Source of the DNA: Moraxella sp. K1664
GTDB lineage: Bacteria > Pseudomonadota > Gammaproteobacteria > Pseudomonadales > Moraxellaceae
Assembly (NCBI RefSeq): GCF_039693965.1
Contig: NZ_CP155576.1
Coordinates: 2,716,009 to 2,780,008 of the forward strand
DNA: 64,000 nt
Direction: 5' to 3'
Notes under the pieces: model-generated
What the model saw: the letters and a program-made list of their open reading frames with translations, nothing else
Databases searched by the model: none
Told to the model about the DNA's origin: nothing
Shown: positions 44,392-54,540 of the stretch, piece after piece
Numbering within the stretch: the stretch's first letter is position 1
How the letters are laid out: each line of letters begins with the position of its first letter
Program-made: the position numbers and the translations under genes

Positions 44392-47300
44392 ATGTTAAAA
44401 ATCATTAAAAATCTTGCGGATGCTTATAAAGCAGCAAATGAAAGTGTCGAAAATTGGGCGAGAGATAAAGTTCCCGATCCTATCGATGGGGCAAAAGAAT
44501 CTGCCGAAACAGGTTATGGTATTTATGAAAAACTCTCTGAAGCAGAAAAACACAGAGAAAATGGAGAGCATGAAAAGGAGGGGGAAGCTGCTGGGGAAGC
44601 TGCTGCTGATATGCTTGATTATCATCCATTAAATTGGTTCGATCCCACAGGAAAAGTAATGGATCCCTTAAAAGAAAAAATTGCAGAAACAGGAAAGATT
44701 ATTGGTGGTCGCCATGACTACATAGAAGATATAGTTGATGGTGCTACAGGGAATTCCGATCCTGATAAGAGCTCGAAGAAGGGAGACCCCACCGAACCCT
44801 ACCGCCCACGCCCCGACGAATCCCCCACCCAAGGTTACAAAAAACAATACTACGACCCCATCATCCTAGACCTAGATGGCAATGGTGTGGGTACAGCCTC
44901 TAAATTCGGTTATCATGGAGCGATGTTTGACCATGACGGTGATGGGGTAGCGACAGCGACAGGGTGGGTGGATAAGTCCGATGGGCTGCTTGTCCGTGAT
45001 GTCAATGGCGATGGCAAGATTAATGATGGCTCAGAGCTGTTTGGGGATAATACACGCCTTGATAATGGCGAGCTTGCCACAAGTGGCATGGAGGCACTTG
45101 CCGACCTTGATGATAATGGTGATGGCGTGATTGATGCCAATGACAAGGCATTTGCCCAATTAAAAGTATGGCAAGATAAAAACGGCGATGGCATTAGTAG
45201 TGATGATGAACTTATGAGTCTGGCAGAGCTTGGCATTGAAAAGATTGACCTAAACAATAAAGAGACTGTTAATAAAGAGGTTGATGGCGGCATTATCAAA
45301 GAGCAAGCAACATTTATAAAAACAGATGGCTCCATCCATACCTTAGCTGATGTCAACTTTGATGCGGACAGCATTCATACTCGCCATCTAAATAAAGTAG
45401 AGCTAAGCGATGAAGTCAAAGCTCTACCGGGTGTCTATGGCATGGGCAGACTGGCTGACATACAGCAATCCGCCATGAAATCATCTGCCTTGTCCAGTCT
45501 TTTAAAACAATACAGCAACAGCAATCGCACGGCACAAAAAGAGCTGCTTGATAAACTCATGCTAGAATGGGCAAAGACCGACCCATCATATCAAGATTCA
45601 GACATTTTAATCATGAAACAGCAAAACATCAGATGGACACAAAGCAGTCAAGACGACAAGAATGCTGTTGAAGTTTTGTTAAGACCAAACGAAGCATTGC
45701 CCGCCCACATCACTCATTACACCCCACCAACAACAGCGAATGATGAACTAAAAGCCAAAGTTAAATTTATTGATGCCATTATGGGCATATCGCCTACCAA
45801 ACATTTGTATGAAATTAATCGCAGTCAAACCAAAATCTTTGAAGATAAGTACAACGAAGTCAAGGACAGACTCTATCACAATCTACTTAATCAAACCATC
45901 TTAAAACCCTACCTAGAAGCCATCGATGTATATACCAATGGCAAAGAAATGGTGATGGATTTTGGCAAATTTGAATCCATGCTATTATCCAAATATCAAA
46001 CTCGTCCATTAGAAGCCTTGGAGGACTTAAAAGATTTGATTAAGTTAAATGGCGGTGTTATTGAAGTTGGTGGTTATGAAAAAGCGTTTGCACTGCTCCA
46101 AGAGTGGCGAGTTGAGTTATCTGACAAATACAGTCTCAAAGAGCATGTTGATAGGATGTTTGCAGACTTTGATGTTGTCAATGCAGATAAATCAAAATTC
46201 AATAATATCATCAGCCTAGATGATAAAAATGATGAAACCTACAATGCCAATGCCGGCAATGACATTATCATGATCAACGCCAAGACTGGCAAAACCGTTC
46301 ATGGCGGTCATGGCGATGATGTGATTGTGTCTGGCGTAGGAGATGATTATCTGTCAGGTGGCGATGGTCGCAACACTTACATATTCACCAAAAACTGGGG
46401 CAAAGATTTTGTAAATTATGATAATGTGGGCGATGGCTATGACAAACTTGTCTTTGCAGGTGGCAACCATGCAGACTTTGATTTTTATCGCCAAAACAGC
46501 AATCTTATTGTCAAGTCAGGCGATAATCAGCTAACTTTGTTGGGTGTAATGGATGCACATTCCACCAAAGAAGTTTATTTTAAATTTGATGATAAAATAA
46601 TTTTACTCACAGAGATTTTGAAAGAGCCGATACAAAACCTACCAGTATCACAAAGCGATATTTACATCAACGGATGGCGTGGCTCTGACATTCTAAACGG
46701 CAACGCAAACAATAATCAGCTCTTCGGCTTTGATGGTCATGATGTGCTTATCGGCGGTACTGGCAATGACATTCTAACAGGCGGTGCTGGCATAGACAGT
46801 TACCATTTCTCTTTGGGAGATGGTATTGATACGATTATTGAAGAAGATTATTCAAAAGAAGCAAGTCATATTGTCTTTGATGACGTTGTTTCTGATAAGA
46901 TTGGACAGGTGATTTTTAATGGTAATGACTTGGTTATTCACTATGGCGATGATGACAAAATTATCCTAAAAAGCTATCTAAATAATAGCAATAACGCTAA
47001 GTTAAGTATCGGCTTTGCTGATGATAGCGTTTGGTATCATGAGGATTTGATGTCTAAGGTGGTTTTTGTGGGCGGTGATACCCATGATGTTATCACAGGG
47101 ACACTAGACAACCATCTTAACATCATCAAAGGTTTATCTGGCAATGATACTCTGCGTGGCAATCTCCATGCCATCAATCACATCTATGGTGGGCATGGGT
47201 CTGATACCATTTATGGCGGTAGCAACCATGACATTATTCATGGAGGTGATGATAACGACACTTTGCATGGCAATGGTGGCAATGATATGCTGCATGGCAA

Positions 47301-49767
47301 TTTGGGCAATGATTTTCTTTATGGTGGTGAAGGTAACGACATCTTGGAGGGCGATGCAGGGCATGACACCTTATATGGTGATGAAGGTGATGACATACTG
47401 ATTGGTGGTGATGGCAACGACTGGCTAGAAGGCGGAGCAGGTGCCGACACTCTCATCGGCGGTCTTGGCGATGATACTTACATTGTTGATGAATTTGACA
47501 CCTATTTGGAAGAAGGCAAAGACTTAGAGGGTGGGTATGACACCATTCACATCGCCTCTGATTTTGATTTGTCCAGCAACAACTTTGAGGCGGCAACCTT
47601 GCTAGGTGATGGTGATTTTAGTGTGATTGGTGATGAGTTTGATAACATCATCACGGCGAATGGTGGTAATAATCATTTGACTGGTGGTTTGGGTAATGAT
47701 ACCATTCATGGCAATGCAGGTGATGACATGATTTATGGTAATGAAGGCAATGACACCCTTGATGGCGGTGATGGGGATGATTATTTGGATGGTGGCACAG
47801 GCATTGATGAAATGATTGGTGGCAATGGCAACGACTACTACATTCTTGACAACGAATTTGATACTGTCATTGAGCATTTTGCTGCTGATAGTGGCACAGA
47901 TACCCTAGAACAACACATTGACCGTTCTTTCTATAACTTTGACGAGTTTGGTAATCCCATTAAAACAGGTTCTTATCATCAGCTCTTTGACAATGTAGAA
48001 AACCTTATCTTAAAAAGCACAGCCAAAACCGCCTTTGGTAATGACCTAGATAACATCATCACACTAAACAACAAAGACAACTTTGTTAATGCCCTAGCAG
48101 GTAATGACACCATCATCTATCAAAAAGGCGGTGGGCGTGATACCATCCTAAGCAATGACAGCTTAGAGAGTAAAGACACTTTGGCGATTCATGGCTATGA
48201 TTTGTCAGAGGCGATGTTTGTGCGTGTGACCAACACAGCAAGCAATCATGACATGCTCCAAATTCGCTTTAAGGGCACAAGCGACCAAATCACGCTCATA
48301 GACTACTTTGCAGAGCAGGTAGACGGCTTTGACAATCGCATGGATGAAATTACCTTTACAAAAGGCGGTAATACTACCACGCTATCTCAAAGCGAATTTG
48401 AGGCAAAAATATTTGCCCAGACTAATAACCACACCCCTTGGGTGAACAAACATCCAAGACCCATTAAAGGTGAAATTGGCAAAGCCCTATCCATTACCTT
48501 TGATAAAGACACCATCAAAGACGTGGATGTTTATGACAGCGAGCTGTCTTATCGTCTCACACTTGCCAGCATGGGGGCTGATGGACAGTACGAGCCACTA
48601 CCTGATTGGCTAAACTTTGACCCCAGCACACTCACCTTAACAGGCACGCCACGTAAAGGGACGGCAGGCAATCTTCAATTCATCTTATGGGGTGAAGACA
48701 GCTTTAATCACAGTGCAGGGACGTATATCAACCTTAGCATTGCTAGTGCCACAGTGGATAAGCCAGCAAAGACACCTCCATTGGCCCCTGTTGCCGTCGG
48801 TGATACCATAAAAGACACCCAAGGCAATGACACCCTAAGAGGCACGACCGCCGATAATACTTTTGTCTACACAAAAGGTGCTGACACCATCATTGATAAA
48901 GGCGGTAATGACACGTTGGTGTTTGGCAATGGCATTACCTTTAATCAGGTAGGTTCTGGTCTTTTGATGTCAGGCAATGATTTGATACTGCGAGTAAACG
49001 GCAGCACCACCAATCAAGTAACGCTAAAAGACTTCTTTGGCAGTGCCGACAGCGTTATCGAGACCATCAAGTTTGAGACAGGCGGTCAGATTGATTACAA
49101 GAGAATCTATGAGCTTTTTGGCAAAGAAGTACCAACAAAGTCCGATGAATCAGCTCTGCCACCTGCCGTAAGTCCAGATGTTCATGATGATGCACCACTA
49201 ACCATCTCAAAAGACAATCACATCATCGCAGATGCTCGTGACAACAAGCTTTATGGTGCAGACGGTCACGACCAATTACAGGGCTTAGCAGGGGCAGACA
49301 CCTTAGATGGTAAAGCAGGGCATGATATTCTCATCGGTGGCAGTGGCAATGATATTCTCATTGGTGGCAGTGGCAATGACCTATACTACTTCACCAAAGA
49401 CTTTGGCAAAGATACCATCGTTAATACAGGCGGTGGCTATGACAACATCTACTTTGATGGCATAAGCTTTAACCAAGTTGGCAGGGCTCTTACCAAGATG
49501 AATGATGACCTCATTCTAAAAGTATCTGGAAGTACCGATGAGCTGACCATCAAAGACTTCTTTACAGGAGGCGATAATGCTGATATTAATATCAGCTTTG
49601 CTGATGGCGGTAGCATTAGTGCCACAGAGCTGCTCGGTCTGTTCAAGTCAAGTAAAACCGCCACTCATACAGACATTGACGGCTTTCACAAAGCACTTGA
49701 TGTGTCTTTGGCACTCATGGAGGAGTTTAAGACTCTTACCACAGAGGGTGGTACGACAATTATTTAA
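44392..49767 (+). CDS. Full-length FrpC-like RTX calcium-binding exoprotein
   Basis: A 1791-residue protein, AGGAA five bases before ATG. Residues 1-135 form a charged helical head unlike those of cassettes A-E. The shared module follows (about 138-195: QYYDPIILDLDGNGVGTASK, FDHDGDGVATATGW). The sequence then runs into EF-hand-like loops (VRDVNGDGKINDGSELFGDN; DLDDNGDGVIDANDKAF; WQDKNGDGISSDDELMSLAE, to ~290), a helical region (~330-620) and RTX blocks at ~630-660, 760-800, 908-1030, 1089-1149, 1470-1510 and 1606-1666. An Ig/cadherin-like domain (LPDWLNFDPSTLTLTGTP) lies at ~1346-1456. No N-terminal signal peptide; type I secretion through a C-terminal signal is expected. No ABC exporter genes are in the window. 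Confidence 0.88.
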   Translation: MLKIIKNLADAYKAANESVENWARDKVPDPIDGAKESAETGYGIYEKLSEAEKHRENGEHEKEGEAAGEAAADMLDYHPLNWFDPTGKVMDPLKEKIAETGKIIGGRHDYIEDIVDGATGNSDPDKSSKKGDPTEPYRPRPDESPTQGYKKQYYDPIILDLDGNGVGTASKFGYHGAMFDHDGDGVATATGWVDKSDGLLVRDVNGDGKINDGSELFGDNTRLDNGELATSGMEALADLDDNGDGVIDANDKAFAQLKVWQDKNGDGISSDDELMSLAELGIEKIDLNNKETVNKEVDGGIIKEQATFIKTDGSIHTLADVNFDADSIHTRHLNKVELSDEVKALPGVYGMGRLADIQQSAMKSSALSSLLKQYSNSNRTAQKELLDKLMLEWAKTDPSYQDSDILIMKQQNIRWTQSSQDDKNAVEVLLRPNEALPAHITHYTPPTTANDELKAKVKFIDAIMGISPTKHLYEINRSQTKIFEDKYNEVKDRLYHNLLNQTILKPYLEAIDVYTNGKEMVMDFGKFESMLLSKYQTRPLEALEDLKDLIKLNGGVIEVGGYEKAFALLQEWRVELSDKYSLKEHVDRMFADFDVVNADKSKFNNIISLDDKNDETYNANAGNDIIMINAKTGKTVHGGHGDDVIVSGVGDDYLSGGDGRNTYIFTKNWGKDFVNYDNVGDGYDKLVFAGGNHADFDFYRQNSNLIVKSGDNQLTLLGVMDAHSTKEVYFKFDDKIILLTEILKEPIQNLPVSQSDIYINGWRGSDILNGNANNNQLFGFDGHDVLIGGTGNDILTGGAGIDSYHFSLGDGIDTIIEEDYSKEASHIVFDDVVSDKIGQVIFNGNDLVIHYGDDDKIILKSYLNNSNNAKLSIGFADDSVWYHEDLMSKVVFVGGDTHDVITGTLDNHLNIIKGLSGNDTLRGNLHAINHIYGGHGSDTIYGGSNHDIIHGGDDNDTLHGNGGNDMLHGNLGNDFLYGGEGNDILEGDAGHDTLYGDEGDDILIGGDGNDWLEGGAGADTLIGGLGDDTYIVDEFDTYLEEGKDLEGGYDTIHIASDFDLSSNNFEAATLLGDGDFSVIGDEFDNIITANGGNNHLTGGLGNDTIHGNAGDDMIYGNEGNDTLDGGDGDDYLDGGTGIDEMIGGNGNDYYILDNEFDTVIEHFAADSGTDTLEQHIDRSFYNFDEFGNPIKTGSYHQLFDNVENLILKSTAKTAFGNDLDNIITLNNKDNFVNALAGNDTIIYQKGGGRDTILSNDSLESKDTLAIHGYDLSEAMFVRVTNTASNHDMLQIRFKGTSDQITLIDYFAEQVDGFDNRMDEITFTKGGNTTTLSQSEFEAKIFAQTNNHTPWVNKHPRPIKGEIGKALSITFDKDTIKDVDVYDSELSYRLTLASMGADGQYEPLPDWLNFDPSTLTLTGTPRKGTAGNLQFILWGEDSFNHSAGTYINLSIASATVDKPAKTPPLAPVAVGDTIKDTQGNDTLRGTTADNTFVYTKGADTIIDKGGNDTLVFGNGITFNQVGSGLLMSGNDLILRVNGSTTNQVTLKDFFGSADSVIETIKFETGGQIDYKRIYELFGKEVPTKSDESALPPAVSPDVHDDAPLTISKDNHIIADARDNKLYGADGHDQLQGLAGADTLDGKAGHDILIGGSGNDILIGGSGNDLYYFTKDFGKDTIVNTGGGYDNIYFDGISFNQVGRALTKMNDDLILKVSGSTDELTIKDFFTGGDNADINISFADGGSISATELLGLFKSSKTATHTDIDGFHKALDVSLALMEEFKTLTTEGGTTII

Positions 49768-49794
49768 GCTTGGCTTTATTTGTGTTTTATCTTA

Positions 49795-49828
49795 CGTCCT
49801 CAAATTTAGGTTTGGGGGCGTTTTATTT
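49795..49828 (+). terminator. Rho-independent terminator of the RTX locus
   Basis: CGTCCTCAAA/TTTGGGGGCG (10-bp stem with two G-U pairs), loop TTTAGG, then TTTTATTT, 28 bases past the RTX stop. Confidence 0.85.
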
Positions 49829-50005
49829 GGGTTGTCTGGGGTGGTGTTTTGCAGTTGGTTAATGCACCCAACCCAAATCCATGAATTTTTTATGGAAAAA
49901 ACATAGAAAACACAAAAACCAATTTAAAAATGGTAAAATTTGTGTATAATCTAATCCACTTATCATTTAGATTAAAAGTATCAATAACTCACCCAAGGAT
50001 ACGTT

Positions 50006-52345
50006 ATGCCCAAAATACCCAAAATATCTAAGCCATTCCCCAAAGCACTAAGCCTAGCCATGGCAGGTGTATTACTCTCTGCTTGCCAGTCTGCCCCCAG
50101 CACGCACAGCACCACACCCACGCCTGCCCATAACATCACGCACATTGACAAAAGCCTGTCACCATCCAAACTGGCACAGCACGACCTAGTCACGGCACTA
50201 CGTCAGCACATGAATGCCGAGCGTTATGCGGTGTCCACTTATCATTATGCCGTCAAGCCCCTAGCGGTCAGCGAGATTGACAAAGACTCAGACAGTGCCT
50301 TTACCATCTTTATCAAGGTCATGGATTATAAGGACAAGGCTCACAAGACTGACGATGACACAAGCGAACCTTATATGACCATCAGCGACTATTTGGGGGA
50401 TGATGGCGAGCTTGGCGACTTACCTTATCTACGCTATGATGACGAACAACATGGACTCACCCCCGATACCGTAACCCGTGTAGTCGGCATGAGCGAAGAA
50501 TATCAAGCGGTGTCAGATGAGATTAGAATGTTGGCATATGAGCTAGAAAGCCATGCATTTACGTCTGCCTACATAAACATGGGTGATTTTGTCAAAGATA
50601 CTGGGCGTTTTGACCAACAAGCCTTTAAAAAGTACATCAATGACTTTGACCGCTCTTTTCAAGCAAAAGCCAATGCCTTGCTTGCCACCGCCCAAGGCTA
50701 CCAAAAACAAGACATCCGCCAACTACAAGCCTGTGCCACCACTTTTAAACAGGGTGCCATAAACACCGCCAAGCACATCAAAACAGCTGATGATATTACA
50801 AATCATGTCGATGAGTTATATTCATTGATAACTTCTGTAAATGCTTGCACTCATGCTGTTACTGGCGAAACACAAGCACTTCATCCTTATCATTACATCT
50901 CCAACCAAACAACCCAGCAAGAGTTACAACAACAGGCAAGTGCCAAAGAATGTGCCACTCATGCCACCACTCAAAATCAGGCTTTGATTCAGTCGGGAAA
51001 AGACTACATCAAGCATGCCGATGAATTTAATGCAGTTCATGAAGAATATATATCATGCTATGAACCGTTAGTAGAGTCTGCCATGGATGACGATGATTAT
51101 TATGAAAGCCATGACCCCTACTCGGGTGTGTTCGGCTCACTTCGTGCCTATCGTGAGATGAAAGAACAAGAGCGTGAGCAGGGCAAAACAGACGTACAAA
51201 GCCGTGATTATGGGCTGTCGTCCTTGCTTGGGGGGATATTTAAAATGAACCAAACCCCTGAACAGGTCACCGCCCAAAACCTATATCAATATCAGCACCT
51301 AAGCGTCCAAGGTCTCTCCCACCATGAACCGAGTGCCAAACGCAGTCAGCATTTGTGGTCGATTGACTATGACAGTCCCACCGCCACTTATTCCATGCAA
51401 CTGCCTGTGCGTGCCGACCACGCCAAAGGCGAGCTGACCGCCGATGTCTCAGCCGTCCTGCCATTGGTCGCACTCATCAGTCCCAAGCACGCCCCCCTAC
51501 CCAAAGACGTGCCAGACGGCCTGATGTCCTTTGCCCTGCCTGATGAACTACAAAAACAGATACCTACTGACATAATTTATACGGCAATCACTGACGGCAT
51601 CATCGCAGGCATGGACGGACTAAATGGCGAGAAGTTTACGCCCATGGACATCAGCCAAGACGTCTTTGCCAAAGAAGTCGGGGCAAGTCGTGCCATCAAG
51701 GTTGAGTTTGGTGCCAAAGAAATGGGCAAAGCCTACGCCATCATCGCCAAGCACGTCGGGCGTGATTTGCATGCTTATGTGGACAAGCACCCCGAACATT
51801 ATGCCGACAAAGTCAGCGACCACACCGACGCTGACGGCAACCCCATCAGCACGCCAAACACCATCAAATCCATCATTGATAACTTTACCATGCTAAACAG
51901 CAGTTATCGCACGGATGACGTGGGCGGACTGTTCGGGGCGGTTGAAGGCATACTGCCTTTTGCCTTGAACACGACCAGCTATATCTATCTTGACCGCCAA
52001 GGCAACATCATCGCCACCCAGACCCTAAGCAGTCTGGACGAACACATCAGTGGCATGACCACCCAAAGCCTAAACCAAGTCCGCTATGACAAGGGGTTGT
52101 TTGACAAACACGCTTTGGCACGCCAATTTAAAGACACCTTTACCAAAACGACCGCCGTGGACGGCGTGGCACTCATCAAGCAAGCCAAAAAAGAAAACGA
52201 ACAGCAATATGAAGCACTCATGGCACGCTATGGTTATGATTATGAGTCAAGCCCATCAGATGACCACGAATGCGAAGGCGATACAGCCTGCGCAGCAGCC
52301 GAAGCGGCAACGGCAGCAGCAATGGCGGCAGAAGAAGCAAGATAA
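50006..52345 (+). CDS. Large lipoprotein of unknown function (1)
   Basis: 779 residues. Signal peptide with lipobox LLSAC (about residues 22-26), then a Thr/Pro/His linker. The rest is soluble, without membrane segments, with several Cys residues (e.g. QACATTFKQ, VNACTHAV, SAKECATH) in the middle, and a conserved-looking C-terminal half (EVGASRAIKVEFGAKEMGKA; LNTTSYIYLDRQGNIIATQT). It ends in an Ala/Glu-rich tail with CEGDTACAAAEAATAAAMAA. I do not recognise a family. It probably sits in the outer membrane. It shares general build and order with the next gene. Confidence 0.7.
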   Translation: MPKIPKISKPFPKALSLAMAGVLLSACQSAPSTHSTTPTPAHNITHIDKSLSPSKLAQHDLVTALRQHMNAERYAVSTYHYAVKPLAVSEIDKDSDSAFTIFIKVMDYKDKAHKTDDDTSEPYMTISDYLGDDGELGDLPYLRYDDEQHGLTPDTVTRVVGMSEEYQAVSDEIRMLAYELESHAFTSAYINMGDFVKDTGRFDQQAFKKYINDFDRSFQAKANALLATAQGYQKQDIRQLQACATTFKQGAINTAKHIKTADDITNHVDELYSLITSVNACTHAVTGETQALHPYHYISNQTTQQELQQQASAKECATHATTQNQALIQSGKDYIKHADEFNAVHEEYISCYEPLVESAMDDDDYYESHDPYSGVFGSLRAYREMKEQEREQGKTDVQSRDYGLSSLLGGIFKMNQTPEQVTAQNLYQYQHLSVQGLSHHEPSAKRSQHLWSIDYDSPTATYSMQLPVRADHAKGELTADVSAVLPLVALISPKHAPLPKDVPDGLMSFALPDELQKQIPTDIIYTAITDGIIAGMDGLNGEKFTPMDISQDVFAKEVGASRAIKVEFGAKEMGKAYAIIAKHVGRDLHAYVDKHPEHYADKVSDHTDADGNPISTPNTIKSIIDNFTMLNSSYRTDDVGGLFGAVEGILPFALNTTSYIYLDRQGNIIATQTLSSLDEHISGMTTQSLNQVRYDKGLFDKHALARQFKDTFTKTTAVDGVALIKQAKKENEQQYEALMARYGYDYESSPSDDHECEGDTACAAAEAATAAAMAAEEAR

Positions 52346-52384
52346 CCATTTACAAGGCTTGTCCCCATTCTTGGCTTGATTTGG

Positions 52385-52445
52385 TTAAATTAATTGGTAA
52401 AATTGATAAAATCGGTAAAATCGGTAAAATTAGCAAAATTGCTAA
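52385..52445. repeat. Degenerate 10-bp repeat, (GGTAAAATTG)-like
   Basis: About five imperfect units (GGTAAAATTGATAAAATCGG, GTAAAATCGGTAAAATTAGC) in the gap between the two lipoprotein genes. No gene is seen in 52346-52561. Confidence 0.6.
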
Positions 52446-52561
52446 AAACCAGCATTGCCATACTGAAAATTTATCTCTGACAATTTAACTTTACAAATCA
52501 ATACCTTATCATCAGCCAAGATTGGGACTTATCCCGATTAATACACTCATTAAGGAAAACC

Positions 52562-54418
52562 ATGAAAACACTACCTTATCGCACACTAAGTCTGGCTGTC
52601 GTTAGCTGTCTGATGACCGCCTGTGCCACCACACAAGCCCCACAGTCTACCACCACAAGCCACGACCATCACGCCAAAGAAGTTCTAGCCAAAGCGGTCA
52701 AATCACAACTTCGCTCATCATTTAGCTACGAGACAAATGCCTACGTCTCTAACGACATCCGCCGTCACGCCCTAAAAGACGTCACCGACAGCACGCCAGC
52801 TGATGACTGCGAAGCGGTGCATGACCATGCTTATGTTCGCCTACTTCGAACTGCCGAGACGGACAATCTGCCCATCAGCGATGACAAATACCAAGCCCAT
52901 CGCACCAAAATCAAAGACGACTTTTTGGCATGCCGTGATGAACAAGAACAAGCGTCTGCCTATCAGCCTTTTGACTTTGAAAATTTTTATGAACAAAGCG
53001 GACAGCTGACCCCTGATGAGCAAGAGCAGGCATTCATCCATGCCGTCAGCACTCACCTAGACACTCAGACCAGCGAGCCATCTGCCCGCCCTGCCACACC
53101 CCTAGACGCCAAAAAAGCCGAGCTATTGCACGAATATCTCATCACCCCATCTGGCGTGCGTGTGGTCGGCAGTTATCAGCCCCTACAAGGCAAGTTTACC
53201 GCCTTACCCATGCTAGACTACACCGCCAAAAACCTGCACATGTCCATCAATCAGCCCCTATACATCGACCTAAAAGCAGGGGGTATTTATCTGTGGGCAG
53301 ATAACTTTGCTCTACTAAACAGCGAACTGCTTGATGCCAAACTGGGCGACAGCTGGCAAGGCAAATGGCTGTACATCCCCATCAATGACGGCAGTCTGCC
53401 CGAGAGCTTTACCCGTGATTTGGTCAAAGCCTACCTAAACGCCAAAAAAGAGAGCTTTATGGCACTGCCCCAAGACGGCTTTGTCATGGCAGGGGCAGAT
53501 GAGCTTCGCCAGTTGCCATTTATCACCAATAACCTGCCTGCCGATAAACTAACTCTTATCCAAAACACGCCCACCATCATCAAAAATAACGTCAAAGACT
53601 CTGCCAAAGCGTACAGCGACTATGTCTTTGCTGACACACTCTACCAAGAGATGACCGCCAAATATCCAACACTCACTCAGCAAATGCCCGATTTTTATGA
53701 GCGTGAGATTATTGACGGTGAGAGCGTGATTCATGTGATAAATGCCGACAGCGACACCGCCCAGACAGAGATAGAAGCAGAGACGGACGCCGCTGACGAG
53801 AGCCGTGATGACTTTGTGGTTAATAGCGAGCTACTCATGCGTGGGCTATTTTTGTATCTGCAACGGCAAATCGAGAGCTACTATGGCGAGCTACACAGTA
53901 CCGATGACACGCCCCAAGAAGACCGCCCTGTCTCCAAATACGCCCCTGCCACGCATTATGGTGTCTCACACGGCAAAATCGCTTGGGTACATCAGCGTCA
54001 CTATCTCACCGATGACACGGTCGGAGCCAGATACATGGATAAAGCAGGCGTGACGGGCAGTGAACCACTATTTGTAGATGTCTTTACCCAAATCTTTCAA
54101 AACGCCAAACACATCAATGAGTTTGCTCGCCTGCCATCTGCCAGTCAAACGCCCAACGCCGACAACAGTATCAATCTCTTTACCTACCAAGACGCCCTAC
54201 GAGCCAGATTCAAAGAAACAGGCGAGAAGCCACCGTTTATGGAGCATTATTCTCGTTATGCCTTGGGCAGTGCCAGTGATGACGATTATGGTTATGATGA
54301 CTATGATTATGAAGATTATAGCGATGAGCTTTATGAAGATTATCTTGATGAAGATTATCTTAATGAAGATTATCTTGATGAAGACATGGATAATAACGGC
54401 AAACCAAGCGATAAATGA
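52562..54418 (+). CDS. Large lipoprotein of unknown function (2)
   Basis: 618 residues. Signal peptide with lipobox LMTAC (about residues 18-22), His/Ser/Thr-rich linker, then a soluble body including TPSGVRVVGSYQPLQGKFTA and INQPLYIDLKAGGIYLWADN. The last ~45 residues are an acidic Asp/Glu/Tyr repeat (YLDEDYLNEDYLDED), encoded by near-perfect 18-bp repeats and so likely to vary in length. It follows the first lipoprotein by 216 bases and is probably expressed with it. Function unknown. Confidence 0.7.
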   Translation: MKTLPYRTLSLAVVSCLMTACATTQAPQSTTTSHDHHAKEVLAKAVKSQLRSSFSYETNAYVSNDIRRHALKDVTDSTPADDCEAVHDHAYVRLLRTAETDNLPISDDKYQAHRTKIKDDFLACRDEQEQASAYQPFDFENFYEQSGQLTPDEQEQAFIHAVSTHLDTQTSEPSARPATPLDAKKAELLHEYLITPSGVRVVGSYQPLQGKFTALPMLDYTAKNLHMSINQPLYIDLKAGGIYLWADNFALLNSELLDAKLGDSWQGKWLYIPINDGSLPESFTRDLVKAYLNAKKESFMALPQDGFVMAGADELRQLPFITNNLPADKLTLIQNTPTIIKNNVKDSAKAYSDYVFADTLYQEMTAKYPTLTQQMPDFYEREIIDGESVIHVINADSDTAQTEIEAETDAADESRDDFVVNSELLMRGLFLYLQRQIESYYGELHSTDDTPQEDRPVSKYAPATHYGVSHGKIAWVHQRHYLTDDTVGARYMDKAGVTGSEPLFVDVFTQIFQNAKHINEFARLPSASQTPNADNSINLFTYQDALRARFKETGEKPPFMEHYSRYALGSASDDDYGYDDYDYEDYSDELYEDYLDEDYLNEDYLDEDMDNNGKPSDK

Positions 54419-54441
54419 GTAGGGCGATTTTAATCTATATA

Positions 54442-54468
54442 AAAAGGGGATATAATCTATCCCCTTTT
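54442..54468 (+). terminator. Rho-independent terminator after the lipoprotein genes
   Basis: Perfect 11-bp stem AAAAGGGGATA/TATCCCCTTTT with loop TAATC, 23 bases past the stop. Confidence 0.88.
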
Positions 54469-54476
54469 ATGTATTA

Positions 54477-54540
54477 CACCCAACCAACTTGATATTACTA
54501 TACAAGGCGTGCTCAGCACGCCCCTACGTCCAGACATCAT
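54477..54540. repeat. Dispersed repeat AACTTGATATT...GCGTGC/GCACGCCCCTAC (copy 2)
   Basis: CACCCAACCAACTTGATATT and GGCGTGCTCAGCACGCCCCT followed by ACGTCCAGACATCAT match the two blocks of the repeat at 15956-16066. Confidence 0.65.

Noticed and set aside
44913..45374. Minus-strand frames inside the RTX gene (also 47134-47364 and 47602-47877)
   Set aside because: They mirror the GGxGxD repeat codons; none has a start signal or recognisable content.
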